A stretch of DNA of 64,000 nt from Flintibacter faecis. Lineage in GTDB: Bacteria > Bacillota > Clostridia > Oscillospirales > Oscillospiraceae. The stretch lies in assembly GCF_014287875.1 (NCBI RefSeq), contig NZ_JACOPN010000002.1:349150-413149 (forward strand). The letters run 5' to 3'. This document shows, piece after piece, positions 1-9,700 of this stretch. Below the pieces are notes generated by a model, which was not told where the DNA came from, did not search any database, and saw only the letters and a list, made by a program, of their open reading frames with translations. How positions within the stretch are numbered: position 1 is the stretch's first letter; every line of letters begins with the position of its first letter. A program made the translations under genes and the position numbers.

Positions 1-30
1 TGTTCACTTCAAGGATAAAAATTTCATTTG

Positions 31-64
31 AAAAGAGGTGTTAAAAATCAATAACACCTCTTTT
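31..64. terminator. Bidirectional intrinsic terminator
   Basis: A near-perfect palindrome: 13 bases (AAAAGAGGTGTTA, 31-43) are mirrored at 52-64 around an 8-base loop. A-runs and T-runs on the two sides let it stop transcripts from either direction. It lies just beyond the stop codon of the WYL regulator gene (68) and probably ends the leftward operon. Bases 1-30 show nothing recognisable. Confidence 0.8.
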
Positions 65-67
65 GCG

Positions 68-1030
68 CTATATAAATTCCTGAGCGATTTGCTGCATTTC
101 CGTAATGCACTCTTTGGGAGAGAGAATTTTTATTTTCCCTTTGAATTTGAATATCCAGCCATAAAAAGTTCCACTGGGGTTCACTTCAATTTTGGCTGTG
201 AAGTGTGTATCATCATACCTATCAACAGCAGCATCTTCTCCATAATGATCTATGATTACTCTCATCAATTCGTTTTCACATAGAAGGGTTACTTCCTTCG
301 ATGACTCCGATGTAAACATATCAACCATTTTATTTGTATAGGAGGCTACATCAAATCCCTCTATCGGCATAAAGTAAGTTTCCAGATTTTCTACACTTGT
401 TAGCCGATCTACACGGAAGTGAGCAATTTTCTGATGCTTCAGAGAAAATCCAATCAAATAGTAATGGTCATTTTTCCATTCAAGCGCATAAGGATTTACG
501 ACATAATAATATCCATCATGCTTTAAGATTTTCTTTTTTTCTTGAGTATATTCATAGTATTGGAACCGAATTTGCTGATGGTTTCCAATCGCTGTTTGGA
601 TATTGTCAATGATGTAGTAAACCTTTTCATTATGCGGTTTGACACGGCTGGATAAAGCAGCAAATTTTTGAAGCTGCTTTGCCTGATGTAGACTGGTCAG
701 ACGGCATAATTTCTGCACCAGCTCCTCAGACTTCTTGGCAGAAATGATCTTCGAGGATGCTACTGCGTCTGTCAGCATTTTCAGTTCTGGATACTCAAAC
801 AGGCGGTTTCCCATAAAATATTGGTTTTGGGTACTCTTAACCACTACAATATCAATCCCCGCATCGATCAGCGCATTGGTATCTGCGTAAACAGTCTGCC
901 GCACTGCCTGAATTCCTTTTCCATTCAGATGGGCAATGATGTCAGATACTGTGGCGGGATGGTTTTCATCGGTCCGCTCATAGAGAAACCGGAGTAATTC
1001 CAGTATCCGCATATTTGTTGAATTCTGCAT
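68..1030 (-). CDS. WYL-domain transcriptional regulator
   Basis: A 320-residue DNA-binding regulator with the usual YafY/PafC-type layout. Residues about 1-70 form a winged helix-turn-helix, residues about 145-215 the WYL domain (the stretch DHYYLIGF followed by the conserved FRVDR segment), and residues about 235-315 the WCX C-terminal extension. WYL domains are thought to bind ligands, in some cases nucleic acids or nucleotides, and WYL proteins often govern phage-defence loci. The start is fixed by GAGGAGGTG placed 7 bases before the ATG. It is the last gene of the leftward immunity run, 28 bases after a small membrane-protein gene. That it controls the immunity genes is an inference from position. 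Its DNA is visibly more AT-rich than the genes upstream. Confidence 0.9.
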   Translation of the reverse strand: MQNSTNMRILELLRFLYERTDENHPATVSDIIAHLNGKGIQAVRQTVYADTNALIDAGIDIVVVKSTQNQYFMGNRLFEYPELKMLTDAVASSKIISAKKSEELVQKLCRLTSLHQAKQLQKFAALSSRVKPHNEKVYYIIDNIQTAIGNHQQIRFQYYEYTQEKKKILKHDGYYYVVNPYALEWKNDHYYLIGFSLKHQKIAHFRVDRLTSVENLETYFMPIEGFDVASYTNKMVDMFTSESSKEVTLLCENELMRVIIDHYGEDAAVDRYDDTHFTAKIEVNPSGTFYGWIFKFKGKIKILSPKECITEMQQIAQEFI

Positions 1031-1058
1031 ACTTCACCTCCTCGATTCTTAAAATGGC

Positions 1059-1199
1059 CTATTTTGTATGGTGTCCAGCCCCAAAGACCAGAAGCAGGGC
1101 GACAGCACAGAGAAGCAGGCCGATCCAATTTCGATCTATAATCAGCTTGATCACCGCCACAAGCAGAAGTCCGCCTACCAGGAGCACAACGCCATTCAT
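1059..1199 (-). CDS. Small two-helix membrane protein (46 aa)
   Basis: A 46-codon gene starting with ATG at 1199, immediately after the TGA of the DUF4261 gene (1202-1200), with GGGAGG as ribosome site inside the end of that gene. The product is almost entirely hydrophobic: one segment (residues about 3-21) and a second (about 25-42) are joined by a short polar turn IDRN and end in GHHTK. It resembles two-pass small membrane proteins in general; no family is recognised. In a polyimmunity setting it could be a membrane immunity protein, as Imm17 is at the other end of the run, but this is inference. Confidence 0.6.
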   Translation of the reverse strand: MNGVVLLVGGLLLVAVIKLIIDRNWIGLLLCAVALLLVFGAGHHTK

Positions 1200-2078
1200 T
1201 CAGCGTCCTCCCGAAGCATAGTTTCCCATGTTGATGTCCAGCACCCCTCTGGGCGGCTGGATCAAGGCATCTTCATATTGGCACTTCCACTGGATCTCCC
1301 GGCACATCTGGCCATCCGCCACGCCGTCTATGGTTTCCCCATCCTCAATGGGGTTATCATGCTCCAGAATATAGGACGCTGCATTATAGGCGTGGTTTAC
1401 CACCCAGTTGGGGTCCATGCCGTGGAAGTGGTACTGGAGATCCGGCAAAAACAGGGTGCTCATGCCCACCGTGTCGATGAGCATATCCTCCGTGCCCTCG
1501 ATGTTGAAGAAACGGGCATTGACGCCAAAGCGGATGAACCGATCCGGCCCCTCAATCTGATGTGAGCGCACATCCTCTGCCAGAAACAGCTTGCCGCAGT
1601 TCTGGAAATAGAACGCCTCACAGGTGGGGTACAGCTCTGCCAGAGCCTCCAGAAAGTCGGCATCCAGGTTGGCACGCTCCAGCGCTGGAAGCGCCGCAGT
1701 CAGCATATCGGTGGCCACCACCTGATATTTGCACTCCCGGAAGATCCGGTCACGGTCTTCCTGGCAGTCCCACATCTGGCTCATCAGAAAGGCAACAAAG
1801 CCTTTGCCCTTGAACTTGTCGCATTTCATCACCATCAGCTGTACCGGGCACTTGCCGTCCTGAAATTCCGCGACATGATCCAGGGCGGCAAAGCCGGCCA
1901 TTTTCTTATCATAACAGAAGCACTCTGTTGATCCGATGTGCTTCTCCATTATGGCAGTCATTTTTTCTTTATCCGGCATTTCTACCGGCTCTTTGAACAG
2001 CATCTGAATGAGATAGGGACCTCCGGGCTGGGGGCCTTTTTTGTCGTCCAGATTTTGCTGGAAAGCTTTATTGCTCAT
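1200..2078 (-). CDS. DUF4261 domain-containing protein
   Basis: A 292-residue soluble acidic protein that I recognise as a DUF4261 member, a family common in polyimmunity loci and of unknown biochemical action. The N-terminal third has a beta-rich stretch ending in VQLMVMKCDKFKGKGF; the C-terminal part carries aromatic and His-rich segments (QYHFHGMDPNWVVNHAYN). A related domain also occurs inside the giant fusion at 3765-10457. The ATG is preceded by AAGGAGGAAACCAA. The gene lies 12 bases after the preceding one and is joined without a gap to the small membrane gene after it, so the three are surely cotranscribed. Confidence 0.75.
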   Translation of the reverse strand: MSNKAFQQNLDDKKGPQPGGPYLIQMLFKEPVEMPDKEKMTAIMEKHIGSTECFCYDKKMAGFAALDHVAEFQDGKCPVQLMVMKCDKFKGKGFVAFLMSQMWDCQEDRDRIFRECKYQVVATDMLTAALPALERANLDADFLEALAELYPTCEAFYFQNCGKLFLAEDVRSHQIEGPDRFIRFGVNARFFNIEGTEDMLIDTVGMSTLFLPDLQYHFHGMDPNWVVNHAYNAASYILEHDNPIEDGETIDGVADGQMCREIQWKCQYEDALIQPPRGVLDINMGNYASGGR

Positions 2079-2090
2079 TTGGTTTCCTCC

Positions 2091-2870
2091 TTAATAATCA
2101 AGCAGGATAGGCACCTGCTGTTCCTCGGCAAACCGCATGGCCCGCCAGAACATGGAGAAGGCGAACTTGGCCAGGGATTGGGTGTCATACTGGGTGTGTT
2201 CCGGGATGTCTGCCTTGCTGTACTGTCCATCTGAGTCTACGGTTCCGTCTACCGGGTATCCCTCCGTGTCTGCCCAGCCAAGGATGGTGTCCTCATCGGC
2301 CTGCCATGCCAGCTGGTTCAGCTTTTCCAGCTCCTTCCGCAGTCCGCCCAAGGTGGCGATAGCGGCGGTGTCATCGGTAGGCAAGGACCCTTGGAACAGA
2401 AAGCTGTCAGAAAGAGGGAGCCACCAGGTAGCCCCACGAAACAGGGACCACACCCGCTCCTCATCTGATGCAAGGCGGGCGACCAGAGGATGCTCCCCGA
2501 AGATCCAGTCCTTCTCCACGGTGGAAGGCACCGGTTCCTCGTATGTACGACAGGCGGCCACCAGCAGCATAGCGCCAAAGGCATCCCAATCCGGCTTATC
2601 GGTGTAATAGGGCCGCTCGTTGTCCTCCGGCCATGGAGTGTAGGGCGGTTGGTTCGGCTGGGAAATGGCGGCTAAGATCTGATCCCGCCAGTTCTCCACC
2701 GCCGCCTGAACCTCGGCCGAGGACAGCTCCTCCTCGTTGTCGGCGGGTTCTCCATCCGGGGTGATGCGGTTGAAAGAGTATCCGTTTTCCTCCGCCCACT
2801 GCTGCACAACAGTTTTCCAGTTGTGAGAATAGTACCGGGTCAGCGTCCCGGCGTAGATGTCAAGTCCCAT
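2091..2870 (-). CDS. Hypothetical protein of the immunity cluster
   Basis: A 259-residue acidic soluble protein that I cannot place in a named family. It starts MGLDIYAGTLTRYY and has Trp-rich segments (ATWWLPLSD near residue 155), an Asp/Glu-rich C-terminal half and no signal peptide or membrane segment. GGAGACATTACT before the ATG supports the start. It sits 15 bases after the CbrC-like gene and 12 before the DUF4261 gene. The company suggests a toxin-neutralising protein; nothing in the sequence gives a mechanism. Confidence 0.7.
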   Translation of the reverse strand: MGLDIYAGTLTRYYSHNWKTVVQQWAEENGYSFNRITPDGEPADNEEELSSAEVQAAVENWRDQILAAISQPNQPPYTPWPEDNERPYYTDKPDWDAFGAMLLVAACRTYEEPVPSTVEKDWIFGEHPLVARLASDEERVWSLFRGATWWLPLSDSFLFQGSLPTDDTAAIATLGGLRKELEKLNQLAWQADEDTILGWADTEGYPVDGTVDSDGQYSKADIPEHTQYDTQSLAKFAFSMFWRAMRFAEEQQVPILLDY

Positions 2871-2885
2871 AGTAATGTCTCCTTT

Positions 2886-3758
2886 TCAATCAAAATCCAT
2901 CCAGACCAGGTGTTTTCCGCAGTGGAGGCACTGGAACAGATAGCATTGCAGATGCCCGCCATTGACAGATTCCCGGATCATTTCTTTTTGCTCATCGTCC
3001 CACATCGGATCGTCCAGTACCTCCTCCAGCACACCCAGGGCCCGCAGTTCCCTGGCACCCACATGGCCCAGGTAGGCGCAGTAGTCGCCGCAGTGGGCGC
3101 GCCAGTATTCCTGCTGCCAGCCGGAGTAGCCGGGGGTGCGGTGGATCAGCTCGTCCAGCTTCTCCGGATCGTCTACACCATCATCCACAGAGAAATCATC
3201 TTGAAAACTACCGTCATATTTCCGGGCTGCTTCGCCGTTGGCGATGCACTCTGGGCACAGATATGCAATATCCTCCACGGCGTAAAAGGGGGCTGTATAG
3301 AAAATATGGGTCGTCTTGCCACAGCAGTCGCAGACAACGCCGTCTGCGGATTCCTCAAAAGCCCCAGTTTCCAGAGGGTTTGGGTGATACCGGAAGGCGG
3401 GCAGGCCCAGCTGGGCCTGCCGTTCCTTCTCTTTCTGCTTTTCCTCCGGCGTTTTGGGCTTGGGGAGAGCATAATGATTGCCCCAGTTTTCCGCATAGTC
3501 CTTCAGCGTGCCCAGCCGCTTGAGGGTCTTTTTATCGGAACGATTTCCGATTTGGCAGAGCAGTTCGTAGGCGTCCTTCTTAAAGTCCAGCAGGTCATAT
3601 ACATCCACCAGCACTTCCTTGGCCTGCTGATCCTCACTCTGCTCAAGTTCTTCCTTGAAGGTATATAGAGCGCGGACATTGTCTGGACCTTCATTGGTCG
3701 CAACAAACTGTTTTTTTAGTTCGATATAGGTTTTCTGATATTCTGTCATTGGTCGCAC
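2886..3758 (-). CDS. CbrC (UPF0167) family protein
   Basis: A 290-residue protein. Residues about 1-110 are helical and charged, with a Lys/Glu-rich linker around 105-115. Residues about 118-290 form a CbrC-type domain: the entry motif QLGLPAFRYHPNP, a CDCC pair, CPEC, and a C-terminal CLHCG pair suggest bound zinc. E. coli CbrC is linked to colicin E2 tolerance, and the family recurs in toxin-immunity neighbourhoods. The N-terminal half is additional to the usual CbrC length of about 200 residues and may be a separate fused immunity domain. It lies only 6 bases after the 2230-aa polyimmunity gene. Confidence 0.8.
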   Translation of the reverse strand: MRPMTEYQKTYIELKKQFVATNEGPDNVRALYTFKEELEQSEDQQAKEVLVDVYDLLDFKKDAYELLCQIGNRSDKKTLKRLGTLKDYAENWGNHYALPKPKTPEEKQKEKERQAQLGLPAFRYHPNPLETGAFEESADGVVCDCCGKTTHIFYTAPFYAVEDIAYLCPECIANGEAARKYDGSFQDDFSVDDGVDDPEKLDELIHRTPGYSGWQQEYWRAHCGDYCAYLGHVGARELRALGVLEEVLDDPMWDDEQKEMIRESVNGGHLQCYLFQCLHCGKHLVWMDFD

Positions 3759-3764
3759 CTCCCA

Positions 3765-6700
3765 TCAATCCCACCAGAAATACCAGACAGTGGACTGCCA
3801 CAGGACATCTGCCAAGGAGCCAATGCTTCCATCCTCATTCTGATCCAGATCTGGGCAGAAGCCATATTGCTCCACAGCCACTTCCATAGCTCTTTCCTTG
3901 GAGATCGGAGTCGGAAGTTCAAACTCCAATTCATCGTGGCTCATGGCGGCAGGGATGGCACCATGCTGCTCGAACCAGTATTTCGCCACTGCCATCAGGT
4001 CCGGCGTGTCGGGGCACTCATTCCAATTTCCAAAGGGCAGATAGGCGAAGATCTCCCAGGGGTTCTTGACCGGAATTTTGGCCAGAATGAGCGGATAGGT
4101 CATGTGGCTATCCGAATCCCAATAGCAGGAGAAGCGGTCATTGTCATAGCCGCCCTCCATCTCGCCCAGGACTTCCGCCTCCCAGTCCATGTCATCGTCC
4201 TCGGCTTCTTCCTTGCGCTGGCCGGTCAATTCCTCCAGAACCGCCTTTCCGTCCTTGATGGGAGCGGAGAGCATCTTCTTTCGATACTCCTCTACTGTTT
4301 TGAGGTCAAATTCGTAGAAGTCCGCATTGTGCTCCGGATCGGCGTTCATCACCAGACACTCCAACAGCGTTTCATCATCCGCCTTGATGAGCACGGGAAC
4401 AAAGCCCTCCCGTACCCCCAGCCGCTGGGCGTAGCTGTATGCCGACATGATGGGGTCATCATCTGCCATGGATGGGAAATAGGTACACTCGCAGTCCAGA
4501 TACTCCATGATGGCCTGAGCAACCTCGGAAGGCTCCAGCGTATCCTCGTCGAAGTCCTGTCCCTGCCAGTTTTCAAACCGTTCCCCGATCACCTCTGCCA
4601 TAGCCTGATAGTAGTCCTCGTCAAAGGGGATGAACAGGTATGCCTCCTGCTGGAACTCATTGGAGTGATACCGTTCCGGGCCGAAGAAGCGGAGGGCATT
4701 GTCGTCAATGTCGGCGGGATAGTAGGGACTGTCGCCCTCTCCGTAGTAATAGCCGGCAAAGGCGCGACCTTGCTGATTGAACAGCACAGAGAACAGGCAG
4801 CCGTCCAGCTCATCTTGGATGAATGCCCTCAGGTCTACGCTGGCAGGGTCGGCTTTGACCTGTTTGACCACTTCGCCGTGTTCTTTCAGGAAGTCCTCGC
4901 CCATCAGTTCGTGCTCCATGCACCAGCGCAGGTAGATGGCCATGTGGTTATAAGCGTTGATGGGGTCAATTGGCAGTTCCTTCTCCTCAATGCTCTCGAT
5001 ATGATAGGAGGCATCGTCCATCTCACCGTCAAAATCATCATTGGAAAGGGTGCCACGGGTGATAGCATCCTGACGATCAGGCTCCACCACAAAGCTGATG
5101 CCGTTCATTTTGCCCAGCAGGGCGTCCGCGTCATGGGCCAGCTTATATTCCAATTCATCCCGGTAGAGAGGAATCACCTGATAGAAGTTGACCTCCTCGC
5201 CACTCGGCAGGATGCAGACCTCGCTGCCATCTTCGGTATCCTGGGGACCAGTCAGAATGGCGGCGCACAGCTTTGTGTCCTTTGCAAAATCCTCCTCATT
5301 GTCCATGGTATGGCCGAAGCCCAGCCAGGTATCGCTGGCAATGGGAAGGCGGGCCAAGGATTTCAGCAGGCGGATGGGCCAGTACCACTTTTCGTCTTTC
5401 ATGGACTCCTGATCCAGCTTCCAGTCCGCAGGCAGGGCAATGGCCAGCTCCGCCCGCTCCAGCTTATATTCCGCCAGTTCCTCCGGCACATTCATCCGGT
5501 GAGCGCCCATGCCCATGGTGACCAGGGTGCAGTAGTCCCGCTCCTCAGAGGGCGGCACCACGCAGATGTCCACATGGATGTCGGGAGAAACCAGCTCATG
5601 GAACACATTCTCGAACTTGCCGAAATACTGCTCAATGTGCCCCTCGACGGCTTCCATCTCCTCCTCGGTGTAGACTTCGGGATTACTGAATTCTTCCTCA
5701 TCCTGCGTGTCATCATTGTCTGAGTGGTCGCAGCTGTCATCCTCCGGATCTCCCTTTATAGGCTCGTAACCGATCTTCAGGGTCATCTGTTCCTCCGGCA
5801 GGGAGACGCCGGGGCTGCGGGTGATGGTGTGCTTATCGTCCGCAGAAAAACCGATGGTCTCGCCGTCTTGCAGTGTCACATCACACGCCAGCACATAGGA
5901 GGCAAGGCTGGCCAAAAAGTCCCGCAGTTCCTCCGGCTCAGCGTCGGTGTTCAACACCTCCATTTCCTCCTTGCCAAACACATCCATGCCGTAGGTGTAG
6001 CCGTTTAGGCCCCCCTCGCTCCGGTACAGGCCGAACCAAACCCAGTTGAAGATGGGCAGTTCGTCCTCTTTGAGCATATCGGCAAGGCCCTCATAGAAAC
6101 GAGGCTCAAATACCACGCCGCTGGTGTAGACACCGGTGGCGTATTTCTGCTTGCAGCACACTGCCATCGCCTTGGTGAACAGCTTGCCCCGTTCCAGCAG
6201 TTTTTCCTCCTCGCCCAATACAGCCACCATGATATGGGCCTTGTGCGCTTTGGCCACCTCTACGGCCTCTGGCCACATATAGTTGTTTTCGGCGTTGATC
6301 TCCGCTTCATTGTCCGGGATGTGACCGTGGAAGAGTGTCACGATCAGCATCATGCCGCCGACCCGCATTACCACAGCGTCATCGCTGTTCTCATCATCTT
6401 CGTCGCCCTCAGCCGGCTCATCGTCCACGATGCCCCATTCTTCCCGCAGATCTCGAATCAACTGCTCCTTGTCCCACTCTGCTTTGGAGAGGAGCACAGA
6501 TCCGGCAAAGGAACCCTTATGGTCGGTTTCCTCCTCGTCGGCATCATCCTCAAGACCCTCTACATCTTCATCCGGATCATAGAGGGATTCATGCTCCAGT
6601 CCGCGGATAAATTCCTCAAAGCTATCTGCCAGATGGGTAATTTTATAGTCATTTTCCTGATCCACATGGACTACCGCAGGCTCTCCCTGGGGACCGCAAG

Positions 6701-9700
6701 CCCGGTAGTCCAGGAAAATCATATCGTGTCCGGCGCTTGGACAGTCGCAGATGGCCACGCCGATGGCAGGATACTCCCACTCATCGATCATAAACTGGCT
6801 GCCCAGCTCTCCACAGAGGGAGCAGCTCTTTTCTCGTCCGATGCCGAAAATGCCGGTGATGGCCACATGATCATCTGACCAACAGGTAGGCTCATCGCAG
6901 GGATAGCAGGTGTTCACCGGAATACCGCCGTTGTGCTGCTTCATCAGCCAGATGTAGGCAGCGGGCAGCTTGTAGCCCAGTTCCTCCTCCACGCTGGCAA
7001 TCAGCTCATCGGAAGGCGGATCACTGACATATTCTTTCAGTGCATACCAATTATCATCCCAGAAGTTGGTGAGGTCGAAGCCCTCAAATGGAGTATCACC
7101 GGGCACGAATTTGGCCTTCTTCTTCCGGCTGCGCTGGCGTTTCCGAATCTCCGCCTTACACTCCCGAATTACTGCCGGGGCATTTTCATCCTCCGGGTCC
7201 AACTCTGCCCACCGCTGAGCGTAGGGAATGGCCTTTTCCTCCTGGCCGTAGAGATACTGATAGCCATAGGCCATCCGCATATTCCACTCCGCCTTGTCCT
7301 GGCCTTCCTCCCGGACGGACTCCAGCACCTCAATGGCCCTCAGAAGGGCTTTGTCTCCCTTGGATTTCAAAGTACCTTCGTCATGGTCCCCGATGATGGC
7401 GTAGTTCTCCAGTGCACGGGCCAGGGCGTAGGCGGTGCGGTAGTTCCTCCAGTTCTCCGGGATGGCATTCAGTGCCTGGATACAGCGGGTGTACTCGTCT
7501 TCGTCGTTCCACTGCTCCAGCTGAGCGAAGAATGCTTCGGCGTTCTGTTGGGTGTAAGGAATATAGTCCATGCCCGTCAGCGTTTCGTCCAACTCGTCAT
7601 CCTGATTCTCAGTTTCTGTCCCATCATCTTGTTGCTTTAGGGATACAGAACCGGCTTCACGGCGGAAGGTGTGGAAGATGGCCCATGGGATGTCCGTGCC
7701 TTCAAAGAACTCTTTCGCCATGTTCAGCGCCTCTTGGATGTCCCAGGCGATGAAGTCCACATAGCCACAGTAGAGGCCGGTAGCCCCGCCGGTGAGAGTG
7801 AGCACTTCCGAACCATCCCCGCCGGTGAGCACTTCCTCCAGTTTGTCCCGGAAGTCGAAAATTTTCTGACTGCCTTCCTCCTCCCGCAGGGTATCCAGGG
7901 GATAGCAGAAGAAGCCCGCCACCGCGCCGTCGGCATGGAGATCGTCCATAAAATCATTGTCGGCATTCAGATAGCCGTTGATGAGCGGCACACAGCAGGT
8001 GGAACCGGCCATTACATCCAGCCGCCAATCGGCGTCCGGGTCCTGTTTGGGTTCCATTTTGTAACCAAGGTAGCTCTCCAGATAGGCTTCCGGGTCGGTG
8101 GAGAGCTCCAGGCCCTGCTCCCGCAGTTTGTCGGGCAGCTGGGACAGGAGGAAGGACGGCTCTGCCTTGGGTTCCTCCAGCACATCAAAGCTGTCTATGT
8201 ATCTCATGTGGGAGATCTCGCCCAGCACTTGGTCGGTGAAGGTAGTGAGCATCCACCAGGCCCGGCCTTCTTCCTCCCGGAGCATAGGCAGCAGCTTTTC
8301 GCAGTAGGCGGAGATGGCGAAGCTGTTTTCACCCTGCTCCTCCAGCCAGATCTGCACATCCTCCCCGGAGATGTCCCAGACATCCTCAGTACGCAGGCCG
8401 ATGTTCTGGAGAGGCTGACGGCCCACAAGGATATTCCAGTGCTCCAGCACCTCCTTGGGGGCGTGCTTCTGGAAGTAGACCAGCTCAAACAGTTTGACCT
8501 TATCCCCCTCCGGGGTGAGGATCAGCTCATGCTTTTCGCCGTTGAAGCCAATCTCGAAGGAAATCTCGTCAAAAACCAAATTCAGGGTTTCCTCCATTTG
8601 GGCCACGATCTCCGCACCGCGGGTGTGATCTTTGTCCTCGTCCATCATCTGGCGCAGCTCTGCTTCCATCTCGGCAAAGGTTTCCCACCAGTTCTCTGTC
8701 CGTTCCCGGAAGCACTCCCAGAACTGCGGCAGAGAAATACCCTTTTTGCACGAGTCAATTAGTTCCTCCATGTCCTGTCGGGTGTTGAGCTTAGGATCAT
8801 CACCGGGATGCAGTTCCAGAGCTTTTTCAAAATGCCGCAGAGCGCGGCCCTCCTGATCCAGATAATAATAGGCATACCCCATACGGAAATTCCAGGAATA
8901 AGTATCTCCCAGTTCCTCCTCATGGGACTGCATCAGTTCCAGTGCCTGGTGAAGCAGCTTCCTTCCCTCCGGCTCGCTGGAGTCCGCCAGATTGTTGTAG
9001 GCGCGGGCCAGCTCCATATCCATTTCCGGGGTACGCTCCTCGGCAGAGATTGCCTCCAGTGCGTCAACGATTTTCTGGTGTTTGTCCTCCTCATGCCACT
9101 TCTGGCACTGCTTCAAAATATCCATATCAGGGTCCTCCTCGTCCTCATCTGGTTTCCAGTCTTTGATCTGCTGGAACACGCCATTTTCATCCCGCTCAAA
9201 GGCGCAGGGAGCGGGGATGTTCAGCAAAGGGATGATGTCGGGATCGTCATTGCAGATCGTGTTCAGCTTGTAGATCCCGGCGTTGTTAGGGTCGTCCATG
9301 TACTCGTCGCTCTCATCACCGGCGGTAAAGCGCCAGCCGCTGTCCCAGCCGCCGTCCGGCTCCTCCCTGTAGCAGTAGCCCACCTTGCGGCCCTCTACTG
9401 TGATGCGGTTGGTGGCGATGCAGCCATCGGCGCCCTCCCAGTCGGGAAGCAGATGTTTCACATCTTCCGCCTTTACATGGTAGTCCCGGTTGCGGCCGGA
9501 GGCTTCGTACAGCTCTTTCCGCAGCGCCTCCACATCCCGAGCCATCTCCTGGATCTCCTCATCGTCCATCATCTCACTGAGGTCATATTCCAGCGGATTC
9601 TGGGCAAAATCCGCCAGTGCCTTGTTCATGGCGTCATGCTCCTCTGGCGTGACGGTGATGCGGATGCGGCGGGCAGGGGTGTTGTACTCGTCCAGATCCT

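Noticed and set aside
3867..5723. 618-codon open frame on the plus strand
   Set aside because: It is the antisense shadow of the 2230-aa gene: high GC third positions remove stops; no ribosome site and no recognisable domain.
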